Assembly: GCF_051433195.1 (NCBI RefSeq)
Contig: NZ_JBHMFT010000010.1
Location: forward strand, 120,273-184,272
Reading direction: 5' to 3'
Length of the DNA stretch: 64,000 nucleotides
DNA from: Falsiroseomonas sp051433195
GTDB taxonomy: Bacteria > Pseudomonadota > Alphaproteobacteria > Acetobacterales > Acetobacteraceae
Shown here one piece after another: positions 51,023 through 60,071 of the stretch. Every line of letters starts with the position of its first letter. The stretch's first letter is position 1. Made by a program: the position numbers and the translations under genes. The notes under the pieces are model-generated. The model was not told the origin of the DNA. It did no database searches and worked only from the letters and a program-made list of their open reading frames with translations.

Positions 51023-53452
51023 ATGGAAAGCACCGCCCTGATGCCCGAGGCGCCCGTCGCCGCCCCCACCCGCCTCACCTTGCCCATCGAGGGCATGACC
51101 TGCGCCAGCTGCGCCGGCCGGGTGGAACGCGCGCTGCACGGCGTGCCGGGGGTGACGGAGGCGCAGGTGAACCTCGCCGCCGAGCAGGTCCGCGTCACCG
51201 GCACCGCCCCGCCCGAAGCGCTCGCCGCCGCCATCCAGGCCGCCGGCTATGCGGTGCCGCAGACGCGGCGCGAGATCGGCGTGGAGGGCATGACCTGCGC
51301 CAGCTGCGCCGGCCGCGTGGAACGCGCGCTGCGGGCGGTGCCAGGCGTGGCGGAAGCCTCGGTGAACCTGGCCTCGGAACGCGTCAGCCTGCGCCTGCTG
51401 CTGCCGGTGGAGGACGCCGTCCTGGCCGCGGCGCTGTCCCGCGCCGGCTATCGCCTCGCCGCGCTGGAGGATGCGCCGGAGGCCGCGGAGGATGCCGCGG
51501 CGGCAAAGCTGCGGCGCGAGAAGCGGGACCTGCTGGTCGCCGGGCTGCTGGCGGCGCCCTTCCTGGTCGGCATGCTCGGCATGCCGCTGGGCCAGGACTG
51601 GATGCCGAATGGCTGGCTGCAACTGGCGCTCGCTTTGCCGGTGCAGTTCTGGTTCGGCGCGCGCTTCTACCGCGCCGCCTGGGGTGCGCTGCGCGCCGGC
51701 ACCGGCAACATGGACCTGCTGGTCGCCATCGGCACCACCAGCGCCTTCCTGCTGTCCTTTTTCCTGCTGCTGCAGCACGGCGGCGGCCACGCGCACGCGC
51801 TGTATTTCGAGGCGGCGGTGGTCGTCATCCTGTTCGTCATGCTCGGCAAGCACCTGGAAGCCCGCGCCCGCCGCGGCACCGGCGCCGCGCTGCGCGCCCT
51901 GCTCGACCTGCGCCCCCGCACCGCGCGCCTGCTGGCCGACGATGGCTCGGAGCGGGAGGTGCCGGCGGCCTCCGTCATGCCGGGCGACCTGGTCGTGCTG
52001 CGCCCGGGGGAGCGTGTGCCGGTGGATGGCCTGGTCGAACAGGGCGAGGCCGGGCTCGATGAAAGCGCGCTGACCGGCGAAAGCCGGCCGGTCGAGAAGA
52101 CACCGGGCAGCAAGCTTGCCACCGGCACCGTCGTGCTGGATGGCCGCCTGGTGCTGCGCACCACGGCGGTGGGTGCCGAGACCACGCTGGCCCGCGTCGC
52201 CGCCCTGGTCTCCGCCGCGCAGGCCAGCCGGGCGCCGGTGCAGAAGCTGGTCGACCGGATTTCCGCGATCTTCGTACCGGTGGTGATCGTCATCGCCCTG
52301 GCGACGCTCGGTTTCTGGCTGCTGGCCGGCGCGGGGTTCGAGGTGGCGCTGCTGAACGCGGTCGCCGTGCTGGTCATCGCCTGCCCCTGCGCGCTGGGGC
52401 TCGCCACGCCCGCCGCCATCATGGCCGGCACCGGCGCCGCCGCCCGCGCCGGCATCCTGGTGCGCGACGCGGAGGCGATCGAGCGCGGCCAGCGCATCAC
52501 CCTGGTCGCCTTCGACAAGACCGGCACGCTGAGCGAGGGCCGCCCGCGCCTCGCCGCGCTGCACCCGGCCCCCGGCATGACGGCGGAGGCTGCGCTGGCT
52601 TTCGCCGCCGCCCTGCAATCCGGCAGCGAGCACCCGCTGGCCCGCGCGGTGCTGGAGGCCGGCACGGACAAGGTCGCCGCCGCCGAAAGCTTCCGCGCCC
52701 TGCCCGGCCGCGGCGTCGAAGGCGTGGTGCAGGGCCGCCGCCTGGCGCTCGGCAGCCCGCGCCTGCTGGTGGAATCCGGCGCCGAGCCGGGCGAACTCGC
52801 GGCGCGCGCGGCAACGGAGGCCGCGTCCGGCCGCAGCCTCGCCTGGCTGCTGGACACCGAGGCGCGGGACGTCCTGGCGCTGCTCGCCTTCGAGGATGCG
52901 CTGAAGCCGGGCGCCGCCGGCGCCGTCGCCGCGCTGGGCGGCATGGGGCTGCAGGTCGCGCTGCTCAGCGGCGACAACCAGCCCGCCGCCGAGGCCGCCG
53001 CCCGCGCCGTCGGCATCACCCGTGTCGCCGCCGAGGTCCTGCCGCAGGACAAGCTGGAGCACATCCAGGCCTGGCAGCGCGAAGGCTTGCGCATCGCCAT
53101 GGTCGGCGATGGCGTGAACGACGCCCCGGCGCTGGCGGCGGCCGACCTCGGCATCGCCATGGGCACCGGCACCGATGTCGCCATGGCGGCGGCCGGAATC
53201 ACGCTGATGCGCGGCGACCCGGCGCTGGTGCCGGCCGCGCTCGACATCACTCGCAGAACCTACCGCAAGCTGAAGGAGAATCTGGCATGGGCCTTCGCAT
53301 ACAATCTGATCGGGATCCCGCTGGCGGCCTTCGGCCTGCTGTCGCCGGCCTTGGCGGGGGCGGCCATGGCGCTGTCCTCGGTTTCGGTGCTGGCGAACGC
53401 CCTGCTGCTGGCCCGCTGGCGCGGTCCCGCCACGCCGGAGCCAGCGGCATGA
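51023..53452 (+). CDS. copA: Copper-exporting P1B-type ATPase CopA
   Basis: 809 residues from the ATG at 51023. Two N-terminal metal-binding domains each have GMTCASC (residues about 24-30 and 89-95). The membrane Cu motif is ACPCALGLATP, the phosphorylation site DKTGTLSEG and the hinge GDGVNDAPA. It pumps Cu(I) to the periplasm. The frame continues upstream to 50936, but that part overlaps the CueR promoter, so 51023 (or 51041) is the likely start. It overlaps cueR by 4 bases. Confidence 0.92.
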   Translation: MESTALMPEAPVAAPTRLTLPIEGMTCASCAGRVERALHGVPGVTEAQVNLAAEQVRVTGTAPPEALAAAIQAAGYAVPQTRREIGVEGMTCASCAGRVERALRAVPGVAEASVNLASERVSLRLLLPVEDAVLAAALSRAGYRLAALEDAPEAAEDAAAAKLRREKRDLLVAGLLAAPFLVGMLGMPLGQDWMPNGWLQLALALPVQFWFGARFYRAAWGALRAGTGNMDLLVAIGTTSAFLLSFFLLLQHGGGHAHALYFEAAVVVILFVMLGKHLEARARRGTGAALRALLDLRPRTARLLADDGSEREVPAASVMPGDLVVLRPGERVPVDGLVEQGEAGLDESALTGESRPVEKTPGSKLATGTVVLDGRLVLRTTAVGAETTLARVAALVSAAQASRAPVQKLVDRISAIFVPVVIVIALATLGFWLLAGAGFEVALLNAVAVLVIACPCALGLATPAAIMAGTGAAARAGILVRDAEAIERGQRITLVAFDKTGTLSEGRPRLAALHPAPGMTAEAALAFAAALQSGSEHPLARAVLEAGTDKVAAAESFRALPGRGVEGVVQGRRLALGSPRLLVESGAEPGELAARAATEAASGRSLAWLLDTEARDVLALLAFEDALKPGAAGAVAALGGMGLQVALLSGDNQPAAEAAARAVGITRVAAEVLPQDKLEHIQAWQREGLRIAMVGDGVNDAPALAAADLGIAMGTGTDVAMAAAGITLMRGDPALVPAALDITRRTYRKLKENLAWAFAYNLIGIPLAAFGLLSPALAGAAMALSSVSVLANALLLARWRGPATPEPAA

Positions 53453-53841
53453 ACATCGGCGAGGCCGCGGCGCAGTCCGGCGTCTCCGCCAAGATGATCC
53501 GCCACTACGAAGCGATCGGGCTGATCGACGCGCAGCGCCGGCCGAACGGCTACCGCGCCTATGGCCCGCAGGATGTCGCGGTGCTGCGCTTCATCCGCCA
53601 CGCCCGCGACCTCGCCTTCCCGCTGGAGGATATCCGCCGGCTGCTGGCCCTGTGGCGCGACCGGTCCCGCGCCAGCGCCGACGTGAAGCGCATGGCGATG
53701 GACCATGTGACGGCGCTGGAGACCAAGGCCGCCTCGCTGCAAGCGGTGGCCGAGAGCCTGCGCCACCTGGCGCAGCATTGCGGCGGCGACGACCGGCCGG
53801 ATTGCCCGATTCTTGCGGAACTAGAAGGGGTGCGCCGATGA
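53449..53841 (+). CDS. cueR: Copper-responsive MerR-type activator CueR
   Basis: A 130-residue MerR-family regulator. The helix-turn-helix starts MNIGEAAAQSGVSAKMIRHYE. The Cu(I)-binding loop has Cys111 and Cys119 (HCGGDDRPDCPI), as in CueR. It probably activates the promoter at 50985. It is encoded inside the operon it controls, overlapping copA and copZ by 4 bases. Confidence 0.92.
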   Translation: MNIGEAAAQSGVSAKMIRHYEAIGLIDAQRRPNGYRAYGPQDVAVLRFIRHARDLAFPLEDIRRLLALWRDRSRASADVKRMAMDHVTALETKAASLQAVAESLRHLAQHCGGDDRPDCPILAELEGVRR

Positions 53842-54035
53842 CCCAGGACCTGCACGTCAGCGGCATGACCTGCGGCCACTGCGCCCGCGCCGTCACCACC
53901 GCGATCCAGGCGCGCGACCCGGCGGCGAAGGTCGAGGTGGACCTGGCGGCCGGCCGGGTGAAGGCGGAAACCAGCCTGAGCCGAGCGGACCTGGCCGCGG
54001 CGATCACCGGCGAAGGCTACGCCGTCACCGGCTGA
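53838..54035 (+). CDS. copZ: Copper chaperone CopZ
   Basis: A 65-residue heavy-metal-associated domain protein with the metal site GMTCGHC (residues 9-15). It delivers Cu(I) to CopA. The site differs from the CASC sites in CopA by an inserted His that could tune copper binding. It is last in the copA-cueR-copZ operon. Confidence 0.9.
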   Translation: MTQDLHVSGMTCGHCARAVTTAIQARDPAAKVEVDLAAGRVKAETSLSRADLAAAITGEGYAVTG

Positions 54036-54093
54036 GGCAACGAACGCAACGCACCTCCCGGCGTTCGCCACCCGTACCAGACGAGGCGGGCGG

Positions 54094-54411
54094 ATGAGTT
54101 TGTTCGGGGCCGGGGCGGCCGACATGTTCAAGTGGCTGGCGACGGGCTGCACCATCCTCGGCGCGGGGATGACGGCGGCCGATCTCGGGCGGCGCGCCAC
54201 CGGCTGGGGCTTTGCCGTGCTGGCGACCGGCTCCGCCTGTTGGCTGGTGGCGGCGCAGATGGAACAGGAAAGCCAGCTTGGCCTGACCAACCTGGTGCTG
54301 CTGGTGCTGAACGCCGCCGGGGTCTGGCGCTGGCTGGTGCGCAAGGCGCCGGGCCATGGCGCCGCTCAGGGTGCAGGCGATGGAGGCGCCAAGCTGCGCC
54401 CGGCCGAATAG
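54094..54411 (+). CDS. Hypothetical small membrane protein
   Basis: 105 residues with three hydrophobic helices (about 10-30, 37-55 and 63-82) and a Gly-rich soluble tail. Its order of helices is reminiscent of PQ-loop-like proteins, but no family is assigned. Fifty-eight bases separate it from copZ. Its 3' end overlaps the convergent glycosyltransferase gene by 46 bases, so one annotated end may be longer than the real protein. Confidence 0.6.
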   Translation: MSLFGAGAADMFKWLATGCTILGAGMTAADLGRRATGWGFAVLATGSACWLVAAQMEQESQLGLTNLVLLVLNAAGVWRWLVRKAPGHGAAQGAGDGGAKLRPAE

Positions 54412-55523
54412 GCTTCCGGCACGGCCAGCAGCCGGCGGTACAGCCGCACCAGCCGCGCCGCCTCCGGCGCCCAGCCGAAGCGCCGCAGCGCCGCGTCCCG
54501 GCCGCGCGCGCCCATCGCGGCGCGCAGCGCGGGGTCGGCCAGGGATTGCACCGCCGCGGCCAGCGCCGCCGCATCGGTCACGTCCACTGCCAGCCCGCAG
54601 CCGGCCTCCGCCACCACCGCCGCCACTTCCCCGGCGAAGTCGGGCACGATGACGGGCAGGCCGGCCAGCATGCAGTCGAACAGCTTGTGCGGCAGCGCCA
54701 GCCGATGGTTCTCGACCCCCGGCTGGAACAGCACCAGGCCGATGTCGCACGCCGCCGCCAGGGCCACCGCCGCGTCGCGGTCCATCCAGCCATGCCGCGC
54801 GATGCGCCCGGCAACCCCCAGCGCCTGCGCCCGCGCCCGAAAATCCGGCTCGCTGGCATCGGTGAAGCGGCCGATGAGGCACAGCCGGGCGTTGGGCAGG
54901 CCGGCCAGCAGCGCCGGCATCAGCAGCGCCCCGCGGGATGCCCCGAGCGCGCCGAGATGCAGCAGGGTCACCGGCCCGGCACGGTGCCGCCGCGGCGCCA
55001 CCGCCACCGGCGTCGCGTAGTTGCGCACCGGCGTGCAGCGCGCCGCGCCGCCGTAATCCCCGGCCAGCCCGTCCTTCGCCACCACCACCGCATCCGCCCG
55101 CGCCGCCAGCACCCGGCAGGCGCCGCGCAGCGCCGCGCGCGCCAGCGGCCGCAGCGGCGCCGGCAGCCTTGCGTCGAGGCGGGAGGGGTAGTGCTCGTGC
55201 ACGTCCAGCACCAGCCGCGCGCCGCAGCGCCGCGCCGCCAGCAGCCCGGCGAGCCAGCTATCCGGCTCATGCGCATGGATCACCGCCGGCCGCGCCGCCG
55301 CCGCCCGCCGCGCCAGGGCCGGGATGCCCCGCAGGCGGCCGAGCCAGCCACGCGGCGGCCCGAAGGTCTCGAGCCCCACCCCGTGCAACGTCTCCGGCGC
55401 CGCATCGCCCGGCGCCAGGTGCCGCACCCGGAAGCCGGCCGCCACCAGCGCCGCCCCCTCCTTGGCGACGATCCGCACATCGGTGGCCGGGTGGGCGGCC
55501 GAGAGCATCAGGACCAGGCTCAA
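54366..55523 (-). CDS. GT4-family glycosyltransferase
   Basis: About 385 residues of a GT-B fold enzyme. The N-terminal LVLMLSAAHPATDVRIVAKEG and HAHEPDSW are typical, and the donor site lies around PGVENHRLALPHKLFDCMLAG. The likely start is a TTG at 55523, overlapping the stop of the upstream glycosyltransferase as TTGA. The ATG at 55508 would omit five residues that fit the family's first strand. Its ribosome site would lie in the 15-base repeats of the upstream gene. Confidence 0.85.
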   Translation of the reverse strand: MSLVLMLSAAHPATDVRIVAKEGAALVAAGFRVRHLAPGDAAPETLHGVGLETFGPPRGWLGRLRGIPALARRAAAARPAVIHAHEPDSWLAGLLAARRCGARLVLDVHEHYPSRLDARLPAPLRPLARAALRGACRVLAARADAVVVAKDGLAGDYGGAARCTPVRNYATPVAVAPRRHRAGPVTLLHLGALGASRGALLMPALLAGLPNARLCLIGRFTDASEPDFRARAQALGVAGRIARHGWMDRDAAVALAAACDIGLVLFQPGVENHRLALPHKLFDCMLAGLPVIVPDFAGEVAAVVAEAGCGLAVDVTDAAALAAAVQSLADPALRAAMGARGRDAALRRFGWAPEAARLVRLYRRLLAVPEAYSAGRSLAPPSPAP

Positions 55524-56950
55524 CCGCCCATGCTTCCCGGCCCCATGCTTCCCGGCCCCAGGCTTCCCGGTCCCAGGCTTCCCGGTCCCAGGCTTCCCGG
55601 CCCCAGGCTTCCCGGCCCGCTCGCCGCGACCCTGCGCGGCACATGCCCGGCCACCGCCTCCACCACCGCGACCAGCCGCGCGGCGATCCGGCGGCTGTCC
55701 AACTGCCGTTCGGCGACGATGCGGGCGGCGCGCGCCATCGCCGCCCGCCTCGGCGGGTCCATCGCCATCGCCAGCAGCGCCGCTGCCAGCGAATCCGCAT
55801 CGCCCGGCGGCACCGACAGGCCGCAGCCGTTTTCCGCCAGCAGCCGGGCGGCGCGGCCCGGCACGTTGGCCACCACCGGCAGCCCTGAGGCGAGGGCTTC
55901 CGCCAGCTTGTTCGGCGCCGTCCATTCGGCGAATTCCGGCACCGGCGCCAGGCACAGCAGCCCGATGTCGGCACCCGCCAGCAGCCGGGCCAGATGCGGC
56001 TTGGGCAGCGGGTCGAGGAAGCTGACCGGCAGGCGTTCCGCGGCGGCGCGGGCCATCAGCGCCGGCTTTTCCGCCCCCTCGCCCACCAGCACCAGCCGCA
56101 GGCCGGTGCCGCGCAGGCGGGCGGCGGCCTCCAGCAACTGGCCGAGCCCGTTCGCCGGGCCATGCGCGCCGGCATAGACCGCCAGGATTTCCGCCGGCCC
56201 GATCTCGGGCGGGCGCCAGGGCGGCGTCGCCGGGTGGAACAGCACCAGGTCGGCGCCCTGCGGCAACACCCGCACACGGTCCGGATCGGCGCCGCGGTCG
56301 AGCGCCGTGCGCGCCATGCCATCGGTCAGCGCCACCACCGAGGCGGCGCGCCGGCAGGCAGCGTCGGCCAGCAGGCCGAGCGCCGACAGCACCGCGCCGG
56401 GCACGCCGCGCCCGCCCTGCGCCATGGCGCCGCGGGACAGGGCATCGGGCAGTTCCGGCCAGGGATCGCGGATCTCGAAGATGAAGGGCGTGCCGCGCAG
56501 CCGGCGGGCGAACAGTGCCGGAATGGCGACGGTGGGCGGGGTGGAGGAGGCGAGCACCAGGTCCCAACCGCGTCCCCCCGGACGCTCCAGCGCCAGCCGC
56601 GTGGCGCGGGCGGCGAAGCGCAGGAAGGCGTGTGCGCGGGCCGGCAGGCGCTGGGCGTTGCCGCAGGGAATGTCGAACTCCACCACCTCGAACCCCGCGA
56701 CCGGCCCGCTGCGGCGGCCGCGGGCGAAGGGGCCGGACAGGCCGCTGACGGCCCCCGCGTAGCGCCCGCAGGCCAGCGTCACCGCATGCCCGGCGGCGGC
56801 CAGGGCGGCGGCGTGGTGGTAGGCGCGGGTGGCGGTGGCGCCGGCGGGAGTGGAGAAATGCTGGTGCAGGTACAGGATGCGCAGTCCGCCGGGCGGCTCC
56901 GGCCCGATGCGCCCCTCGGCGGCGGTGGTGGCGCCTTCAGAAGCGCGCAC
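55520..56950 (-). CDS. GT4-family glycosyltransferase with repeat tail
   Basis: 476 residues. A GT-B enzyme like WcaI/WbuB types, with LRILYLHQHFSTPAGATATRAY at the start, FIFEIRDPWPELPDAL and WTAPNKLAEALASGLPVVA. The last about 35 residues are six copies of GPGS(L/M), encoded by a 15-base tandem repeat, and are not part of the normal fold. The gene overlaps the upstream aminotransferase gene by 14 bases. Confidence 0.87.
   Translation of the reverse strand: MRASEGATTAAEGRIGPEPPGGLRILYLHQHFSTPAGATATRAYHHAAALAAAGHAVTLACGRYAGAVSGLSGPFARGRRSGPVAGFEVVEFDIPCGNAQRLPARAHAFLRFAARATRLALERPGGRGWDLVLASSTPPTVAIPALFARRLRGTPFIFEIRDPWPELPDALSRGAMAQGGRGVPGAVLSALGLLADAACRRAASVVALTDGMARTALDRGADPDRVRVLPQGADLVLFHPATPPWRPPEIGPAEILAVYAGAHGPANGLGQLLEAAARLRGTGLRLVLVGEGAEKPALMARAAAERLPVSFLDPLPKPHLARLLAGADIGLLCLAPVPEFAEWTAPNKLAEALASGLPVVANVPGRAARLLAENGCGLSVPPGDADSLAAALLAMAMDPPRRAAMARAARIVAERQLDSRRIAARLVAVVEAVAGHVPRRVAASGPGSLGPGSLGPGSLGPGSLGPGSMGPGSMGG
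55529..55618. repeat. Six tandem 15-base repeats at a gene junction
   Basis: Six units of the type CAGGCTTCCCGGCCC (plus strand), with two variable positions. In the glycosyltransferase frame each unit reads G-P-G-S-L/M. The array ends 6 bases before the downstream glycosyltransferase's TTG start. Unit length is a multiple of three, so copy-number change would not shift the frame. Confidence 0.92.
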
Positions 56951-58145
56951 AGTGGCGCACCGCCTCGATGACGCGGTCCTGGTCCGCGGCGGTCATGGCG
57001 CTGCCGGAGGGCAGGCACAGGCCACGCTCGAACAGGGCCGCCGCCACCCCGCCGCCGGCCTGCGGCGCGTCCCGGAATGCCGGCTGCAGGTGCAGCGGCT
57101 TCCAGGCCGGGCGGCTTTCCACGCCTGCGGCCTCCAGCGCACGGCGCAGGTGCTCGCGGTCCGCGCCGAAGCCGGCCGGGTCGACCAGCGCCACGCTCAG
57201 CCAGCGATTGGCGCGGCCCCAGGCCGGCTCGGCGATGAAGCCGAGGCCCGGCAGGTCGCCCAGCCCCTCCGCATAGGAATCGAAGATCGCCCGGCGGCGC
57301 GCGACGCGGGCCGGCAGCACCGCCAGCTGCGCCAGGCCCAGCGCCGCGAGCACGGAGGACAGGCCGTAGGCGTAGCCCGTGGTCTCATGCTGGTAATGCG
57401 CCCCCGGCTCCCGCGCCTGGCCCGCCAGGTGGCGGGCGCGGGCGATCAGCGCGGGATCGTCGCTGGCCAGCGCCCCGCCGCCGCCGGCGGTGACGATCTT
57501 GTTGCCGTTGAAGGAGAACACCGCGAGCAGCGCGCCGTGCCCGGCATGGCGCCCGCCGCGCTGCGTCGCGCCCATCGCGGCGGCACTGTCGCACATCACC
57601 GGCACGCCCCAGCGGTCGCAGGCGGCGATGATGGCATCGAGGTCGCAGCACTGGCCATACAGATCCACCGGCACCACCACGCGCGGCAGCCGGCCCCGGC
57701 GCGCGGCCCGCGCCAACTCCTCCGCCAGCAGGCCGGGGTCCAGGCTCCAGCCGGTCGGCGTCACGTCCAGGAAGCGCGGGGTCGCGCCCATCTGCACCGC
57801 CGGCGCCACCGTGGCCACGAAGGTCATCGCCGGCGCCCAGACCTCGTCGCCCGGCGCCACGCCCAGCATGCGGTAGCCCAGGTGCAGCGCCGCGGTGCCG
57901 GAGGTGGTGGCCAGGACGTGCGGGAAGCCGGTGGTGGCGGCGATGCCGGCCTCGAAGGCGGCGGGGGCGGGTCCGGCCGGGGCCAGCCAGCCGGAGTCCA
58001 GCGTCCGGCGCACCGCCTCCAGCTCGCTGCCCGCCAGATGCGGCGGGGACAGCAGAAGGCGCGGCTGCGGCAGGCGGGCCGGGAAGGGCAGGATGGAGGC
58101 CAGGGCCTGCTGATGCGCCGCGGGATGAACCATGGGGTTGATCAT
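56937..58145 (-). CDS. DegT/DnrJ/EryC1-type sugar aminotransferase
   Basis: 402 residues, a PLP-dependent enzyme acting on nucleotide-linked keto sugars. PLP-binding Lys216 lies in SFNGNKIVTAGGGG. HVLATTSGTAALHLG and MTFVATVAPAVQMG are typical. It probably makes an amino sugar for the exopolysaccharide or its first residue. The 83-base gap upstream, AT-richer than the surroundings, may carry a promoter. Confidence 0.9.
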   Translation of the reverse strand: MINPMVHPAAHQQALASILPFPARLPQPRLLLSPPHLAGSELEAVRRTLDSGWLAPAGPAPAAFEAGIAATTGFPHVLATTSGTAALHLGYRMLGVAPGDEVWAPAMTFVATVAPAVQMGATPRFLDVTPTGWSLDPGLLAEELARAARRGRLPRVVVPVDLYGQCCDLDAIIAACDRWGVPVMCDSAAAMGATQRGGRHAGHGALLAVFSFNGNKIVTAGGGGALASDDPALIARARHLAGQAREPGAHYQHETTGYAYGLSSVLAALGLAQLAVLPARVARRRAIFDSYAEGLGDLPGLGFIAEPAWGRANRWLSVALVDPAGFGADREHLRRALEAAGVESRPAWKPLHLQPAFRDAPQAGGGVAAALFERGLCLPSGSAMTAADQDRVIEAVRHCARF

Positions 58146-58228
58146 TACCGTGCTGGTTCAGCATTTAAGTTGAATTGGTAACGAAGGCGCAAGCTTTCCA
58201 TGTGCAGCCACCTCCGATCGCGGCTGTT

Positions 58229-58864
58229 TCACGCCTCGGGACGCTTCAGCTCTCCGTCGGGTGGTAACGGGCGTCCTTCCAATGGTGGCATGGTTGCATG
58301 GCCGGGCGCGGCATGTCCCTGCCCGCGCAGCAGCACCAGCAGGCTTCGCGCCGCCAGCATCAGGTCGCGGCGGAGGCGCAACGGGCCGGCCGCGTAGTCG
58401 GCGCCCAGTTCCAGGCGCTGCGGCCAGGCCACCGCGTTGCGGCCGGCGGCGACGCCCGGCCCGAGCAGGCCCGGCCGCACCCGCAGCCGCTGCGCCTGCC
58501 GCGCGGAGTAGAAGGCGAGGTAGCCCAGCGGCAGCGGCCGTGGCCCGACCAGGCTCATCTCGCCGCGCAGCACGTTGACCAGTTGCGGCAGTTCATCGAG
58601 CCCGCTGGCGCGCAGCGCGCGGCCGAAGCCGGTCAGGCGTTCCGAGTCGGGCGCCGCGCCCGGTGCCATGGAGCGGAACTTCAGCAGGGTGAAGGGCCGC
58701 CCCCGGAGGCCCGCGCGCGGCTGCACGAACAGCAGCGGCCGCCCAAGCCGCAGCCACACCGCCAGCGCCACCAGCAGGAAGACCGGCGTCAGCAGCGGCA
58801 GCAGCAGCAAGGCCGCCACGACGTCGAGCAGCCGCTTGCCGAAGCGCTCATACATGGGCGGCAT
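58229..58864 (-). CDS. Undecaprenyl-phosphate sugar phosphotransferase (initiating)
   Basis: A 211-residue bacterial sugar transferase of the small PglC/WcaJ-C-terminal type. One membrane anchor follows YERFGKRLLDV, and the catalytic region contains LLKFRSM, SGLDELPQLVNVLRGEMSLVGPRP and RPGLLGPG. It starts repeat-unit assembly on the lipid carrier. The start at 58864 or the ATG at 58855 are both possible. It overlaps the ligase-like gene by 17 bases. Confidence 0.9.
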   Translation of the reverse strand: MPPMYERFGKRLLDVVAALLLLPLLTPVFLLVALAVWLRLGRPLLFVQPRAGLRGRPFTLLKFRSMAPGAAPDSERLTGFGRALRASGLDELPQLVNVLRGEMSLVGPRPLPLGYLAFYSARQAQRLRVRPGLLGPGVAAGRNAVAWPQRLELGADYAAGPLRLRRDLMLAARSLLVLLRGQGHAAPGHATMPPLEGRPLPPDGELKRPEA

Positions 58865-60071
58865 GCCCCAGCCATGCCGGCTGCGGCGGGCGCGCCACCA
58901 CCGCCAGGCTCAGCGCCAGCCCGAGGGCGAACCAGGCCATGCGGTTGCCGAGGTCGGTCGAGACCATGATGGTCAGCGCCACCGGCAGCACCAGCGCCAC
59001 GATGCGCGCCAGCCGCGCCGGCGCCACCAAGGGCGCCAGCCGAAACATCACCAGGACGGCGCCGCCGAAGGCACCGAGCCACAGCAGCAGCCCGGGCAGC
59101 CCGGCCTCGGCCAGTACCTCCAGCGCATGGTTGTGCGGGTAGCGGCCGCGCCATTCGCCGTGGCCCGCGGCGATGCCGAAGCCGCCGGTGCCGAGGCCGA
59201 ACGGCGCCGCCTCCCCGCCCCAGCGCAACGCCTCGGCCCACAGGGCGCGGCGTGCCTCCAGCCCGGCGGGCTCGGCGGTCAGGCGCTCCAGCGTCCGCAG
59301 ACCCTCGGCCAGTTCCGGGTGCAGCAGCAGCCAGAGGCCGCCAAGCGCCGCGGCGGCCGGGACGGCCAGCACCCAGGCCAACCCGGCGCCGCCGCGCAAC
59401 CGCAGCGCGGGCGCGATGGCGATGCCGGCGAGCAGCGCCAGCAGCGCGGTGCGGCCGCCCGGCAGCAGCGCCGCCAGCGCCAGCGCCACCACCGCCAGCC
59501 ACCAGCCGAGCCGCGCCGGCCAGCCGCGCGCCTCCACCGCTGCCACGGCCGCCAGCGCCGCCGCCGTGGCGAGCGCCAGCCCGGCGAGCTGGTGATGCAC
59601 CGTGCCCCGGACCAGGTCCCGCGCCAGCGTGGCCCAGCCGGCCGAGGCGCCCCAGGCGATCAGCGCCGCCAGCAGCAGCCCGATGCCGAGGCAGGCGCGG
59701 CAGAAGCCGCGCCGCGCCGCATCCTCGGCGCCGACCAGCAGGCCGGCGGCCAGCATGACGGGGGCAACGAGCGCAACCTCCGGCAGCTTGGCCTCCGCCA
59801 TCAGGCGGGAGGGCGTCCACGCCCCGGCCAGCACCAGCCACAGCCACAGCAGCGCCGCCGCCGCGACGGGCAGGGCGAGCGCCGGGGCGACGATCCAGCG
59901 CCGCGTCACCGCCAGCAGCGCGAACGCCGGGCACAGCAGCGCGAGGCTGGCGGTGGTGAGGTCGAAGGGCAGTGCGTCCAAAAGCGGCGCAGTCTTCAAG
60001 GCCCCGGACATCTGCAGCACGGCGGCGAGGCCCCCTGTCGCACCGGCCAGCAGGGAGGAGGCGCCGATCAC
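58848..60071 (-). CDS. O-antigen ligase / Wzy-like polymerase
   Basis: 407 residues with about ten to twelve hydrophobic helices and the periplasmic motif YPHNHALEVLAEAGLPG, characteristic of the O-antigen ligase and Wzy_C superfamily. It would ligate or polymerise the exopolysaccharide. The start overlaps the chain-length protein stop by 4 bases. Confidence 0.85.
   Translation of the reverse strand: MIGASSLLAGATGGLAAVLQMSGALKTAPLLDALPFDLTTASLALLCPAFALLAVTRRWIVAPALALPVAAAALLWLWLVLAGAWTPSRLMAEAKLPEVALVAPVMLAAGLLVGAEDAARRGFCRACLGIGLLLAALIAWGASAGWATLARDLVRGTVHHQLAGLALATAAALAAVAAVEARGWPARLGWWLAVVALALAALLPGGRTALLALLAGIAIAPALRLRGGAGLAWVLAVPAAAALGGLWLLLHPELAEGLRTLERLTAEPAGLEARRALWAEALRWGGEAAPFGLGTGGFGIAAGHGEWRGRYPHNHALEVLAEAGLPGLLLWLGAFGGAVLVMFRLAPLVAPARLARIVALVLPVALTIMVSTDLGNRMAWFALGLALSLAVVARPPQPAWLGHAAHV

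Noticed and set aside
50933..53062. 709-residue minus-strand frame opposite copA
   Set aside because: Antisense to all CopA motifs; composition is His/Gln/Arg/Gly-rich noise.
55529..55618. Possible CRISPR array
   Set aside because: Units are contiguous with no spacers and encode a protein tail, so this is a tandem repeat.
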